DNA of 34,631 nucleotides from Cytobacillus depressus (GTDB taxonomy: Bacteria; Bacillota; Bacilli; Bacillales; Cytobacillaceae), in contig NZ_WBOS01000029.1 in the NCBI RefSeq assembly GCF_008923245.1, positions 1 through 34,631 on the forward strand, given 5' to 3'. Under the pieces are notes generated by a model, which was given only the letters and a program-made list of their open reading frames with translations, searched no databases and was not told the DNA's origin. Positions within the stretch are counted from its first letter, which is position 1. Each line of letters begins with the position of its first letter. The position numbers were made by a program, and so were the translations under genes. Shown here one piece after another: positions 33,530-34,631 of the stretch.

Positions 33530-33690
33530 CGAAATTCGCGGACAGACTTTTCGTTTAAGATTATACGTAAAACAATGTTTCTGGACAGGCTTTTGCGCTT
33601 TCATCAAAACTTGTCCGAAAATCAAGTTATCTGGATAGGTTGTATTTCTTAATTAGTTTTTTTAAGACAAGTAGTTATTTTGTCCAATCC
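33530..33690. repeat. Degenerate GGACAG repeat region
   Basis: Three related segments begin with GGACAGACTTTT (33540), GGACAGGCTTTT (33583) and GGATAGGTTG (33633). The middle one ends ACTTGTCC, so it is partly palindromic. Spacing is about 43-50 bp. It resembles a worn version of the other palindromic arrays, but divergence makes this uncertain. No gene is seen here. Confidence 0.45.
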
Positions 33691-33745
33691 ATTATTTCTT
33701 ACTTGCCATTTACTAATATTAACCTAATGGAAGGATGGTGAGGAT

Positions 33746-34324
33746 ATGGGAAGACAAGAGAAAAATAATAAGGATAATAGTAATAAAGAAAACAGAGAAG
33801 AATCCCTTGATCAGACAATCACGTTCCGAATCGTAAAAGAAGATGGCCAAGAAATTAATGTTGGTCCTGTTGCTGATAAACCTAAAATTGTTATCGTCAT
33901 TAACAATCAGTTTACAAGTGCACCTAATACCACCCAAATTGCTAGTGGAGCCGGACGGAACAGTGCAGCCGGGAATAATGCTGCAATTGATTCATCGAAT
34001 ACCGAGCAGCAACAAGGTGTAGGCGCTAAGGGGCAAGCTAGAAATAGGGGGATGAGCGGTGACCAGATTGAACCGCATAAAAAGGAAACAGAGTATTCGG
34101 AACACGGTGAAGAAATTGTAATTGTCATAAATAATCAAGTGAATAAAACAAGGACGCCCCAGGCTAGTGCTACTCAGGTTGCAAGTGGGGGTGGAGATGA
34201 TAGCGCAGCCGGTACTAACGCTGCAATTGAAAGTTCCAATACCAAACAGCAACATGCCGTTGGAGGCGATGAGGCTGGTTCGGCAATCAATTCCGGTGAA
34301 GATAGTAATCAAACAGAACAGTGA
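33746..34324 (+). CDS. Unrecognised protein with an internal duplication
   Basis: 192 residues, hydrophilic, no signal peptide or membrane segment. A charged N-terminus (1-20) leads to TITFRIVKEDGQEINVG. Then two copies of a module follow: residues 48-93 (IVIVINNQ, TQIASG, SAAGNNAAIDSSNTEQQ) and 124-173 (IVIVINNQ, TQVASG, SAAGTNAAIESSNTKQQ), separated by a charged linker. The Ala/Gly/Ser/Asn-rich part resembles fibrous or surface-layer/spore material in composition only. ATG 33746 follows GGTGAGG. I do not recognise the family. It lies about 190 bp from an IS3 end. Confidence 0.75.
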   Translation: MGRQEKNNKDNSNKENREESLDQTITFRIVKEDGQEINVGPVADKPKIVIVINNQFTSAPNTTQIASGAGRNSAAGNNAAIDSSNTEQQQGVGAKGQARNRGMSGDQIEPHKKETEYSEHGEEIVIVINNQVNKTRTPQASATQVASGGGDDSAAGTNAAIESSNTKQQHAVGGDEAGSAINSGEDSNQTEQ

Positions 34325-34515
34325 TTTTATGAAAACCGTTGATATAACGGGAAGTTACCATTAACGAGCGTAATTGGATTATTGATTCCGATGAAAAGCT
34401 GAGGCGGAACATACAGGGATAAAGTGGCTTTTAGGGGTAACGCCAGTAAACCGCATTTACAATATTAAGGAGACTCTAAAAAAATAAAGCCCAATTTCTC
34501 AGCATTAAAATGAAG

Positions 34516-34631
34516 TGACCCCAAAAAGTTAGACACGGTTATTTCATCAGGCAGCTTGCTCAAAATGAGTTCGGTATTGTACCGGGCTCATTTTTAACTT
34601 CGCCTTCATCCGTTTTGTATTATAGTATTCT
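34516..34631 (-). mobile_element. IS3-family insertion sequence, right end only
   Basis: TGACCCCAAAAAGTTAGACA at 34516-34535 is the type of terminal inverted repeat found in IS3-family (IS150-like group) elements. The minus-strand transposase C-terminus ends 11 bp inside it. The rest of the element lies beyond the window, so intactness and the other end cannot be judged. Confidence 0.8.
34547..34631 (-). CDS. IS3-family transposase OrfB, C-terminal part (partial)
   Basis: The minus-strand frame ending at TGA 34547-34549 reads EYYNTKRMKAKLKMSPVQYR and then THFEQAA, the usual tail of the DDE integrase of IS3-family elements (the YNxxR...L.GLSPxxYR pattern). It is open to the window edge, so only the last 27 codons are visible. 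Confidence 0.85.
   Translation of the reverse strand, partial: EYYNTKRMKAKLKMSPVQYRTHFEQAA

Noticed and set aside
34167..34364. Overlapping 65-codon frame in the duplicated-module gene
   Set aside because: It is an out-of-frame shadow of the repeat-rich gene and lacks a ribosome site.

Overview
The window is low-GC Gram-positive DNA, almost certainly from a Bacillaceae member (Bacillus sensu lato). Support comes from the 5S rRNA followed by a 17-tRNA cluster of the Bacillus type, AGGAGG-like ribosome binding sites with many TTG/GTG starts, S-box (SAM-I) and cobalamin riboswitches with intrinsic terminators, and close relatives of B. subtilis YclNOPQ, HmoA, MtnKA and MtnWXBD. The species cannot be named from the sequence alone.

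Layout. 1-1953: 3' end of an rRNA operon (5S) and 17 tRNA genes with terminators. 2057-3421: AraC/GyrI-like regulator and a small DUF1761-like membrane protein. 3471-7610 (minus): an IDEAL-domain protein, then metE and a hotdog thioesterase, transcribed from a clear promoter through a leader carrying a SAM-I riboswitch followed by a cobalamin riboswitch, each with its own terminator. 7711-11838: a Fur-box-controlled siderophore importer (yclNOPQ type, petrobactin family) ending in a heme monooxygenase (hmoA type). 11864-13134: a 41-bp repeat array, a DUF4275 protein and a GNAT acetyltransferase. 13133-14794 (minus): CopC and CopD copper proteins. 15055-16399: a frameshifted aminoglycoside phosphotransferase and a decayed lipoprotein gene. 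16423-19132 (minus): a PepSY membrane protein, and a zinc-type CDF exporter preceded by the last 33 codons of a lost ArsR/CzrA-type repressor. 19160-22204: secreted alkaline phosphatase, a lipoprotein and a VanZ-like protein.

22221-32530 is one methylthioribose (MTR) salvage locus. mtnWXBD runs left and mtnK-mtnA runs right, from back-to-back promoters that each have a SAM-I riboswitch. The rightward operon continues, through 4-bp overlaps, into a lipoprotein binding protein, a two-domain ATPase and a permease of the ribose ABC family, best read as an MTR importer. Together the genes take up MTR, phosphorylate it, isomerise it and, through the RuBisCO-like MtnW, MtnX, MtnB and MtnD, return it towards methionine. 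MetE (methionine synthase) elsewhere in the window is also under SAM control. The aminotransferase (mtnE) is not in the window.

32605-34631: a YitT-family membrane protein, an unrecognised protein with an internal duplication, and the end of an IS3-family insertion sequence cut by the window edge.

Most unusual points: the tandem SAM plus B12 riboswitch on metE; two unrelated intergenic repeat arrays that share an exact 52-bp period (one lies inside the MTR operon, between binding protein and ATPase); the truncated repressor in front of the zinc exporter; and the duplicated-domain protein beside the IS. No CRISPR, prophage or clearly new multi-gene system was seen.
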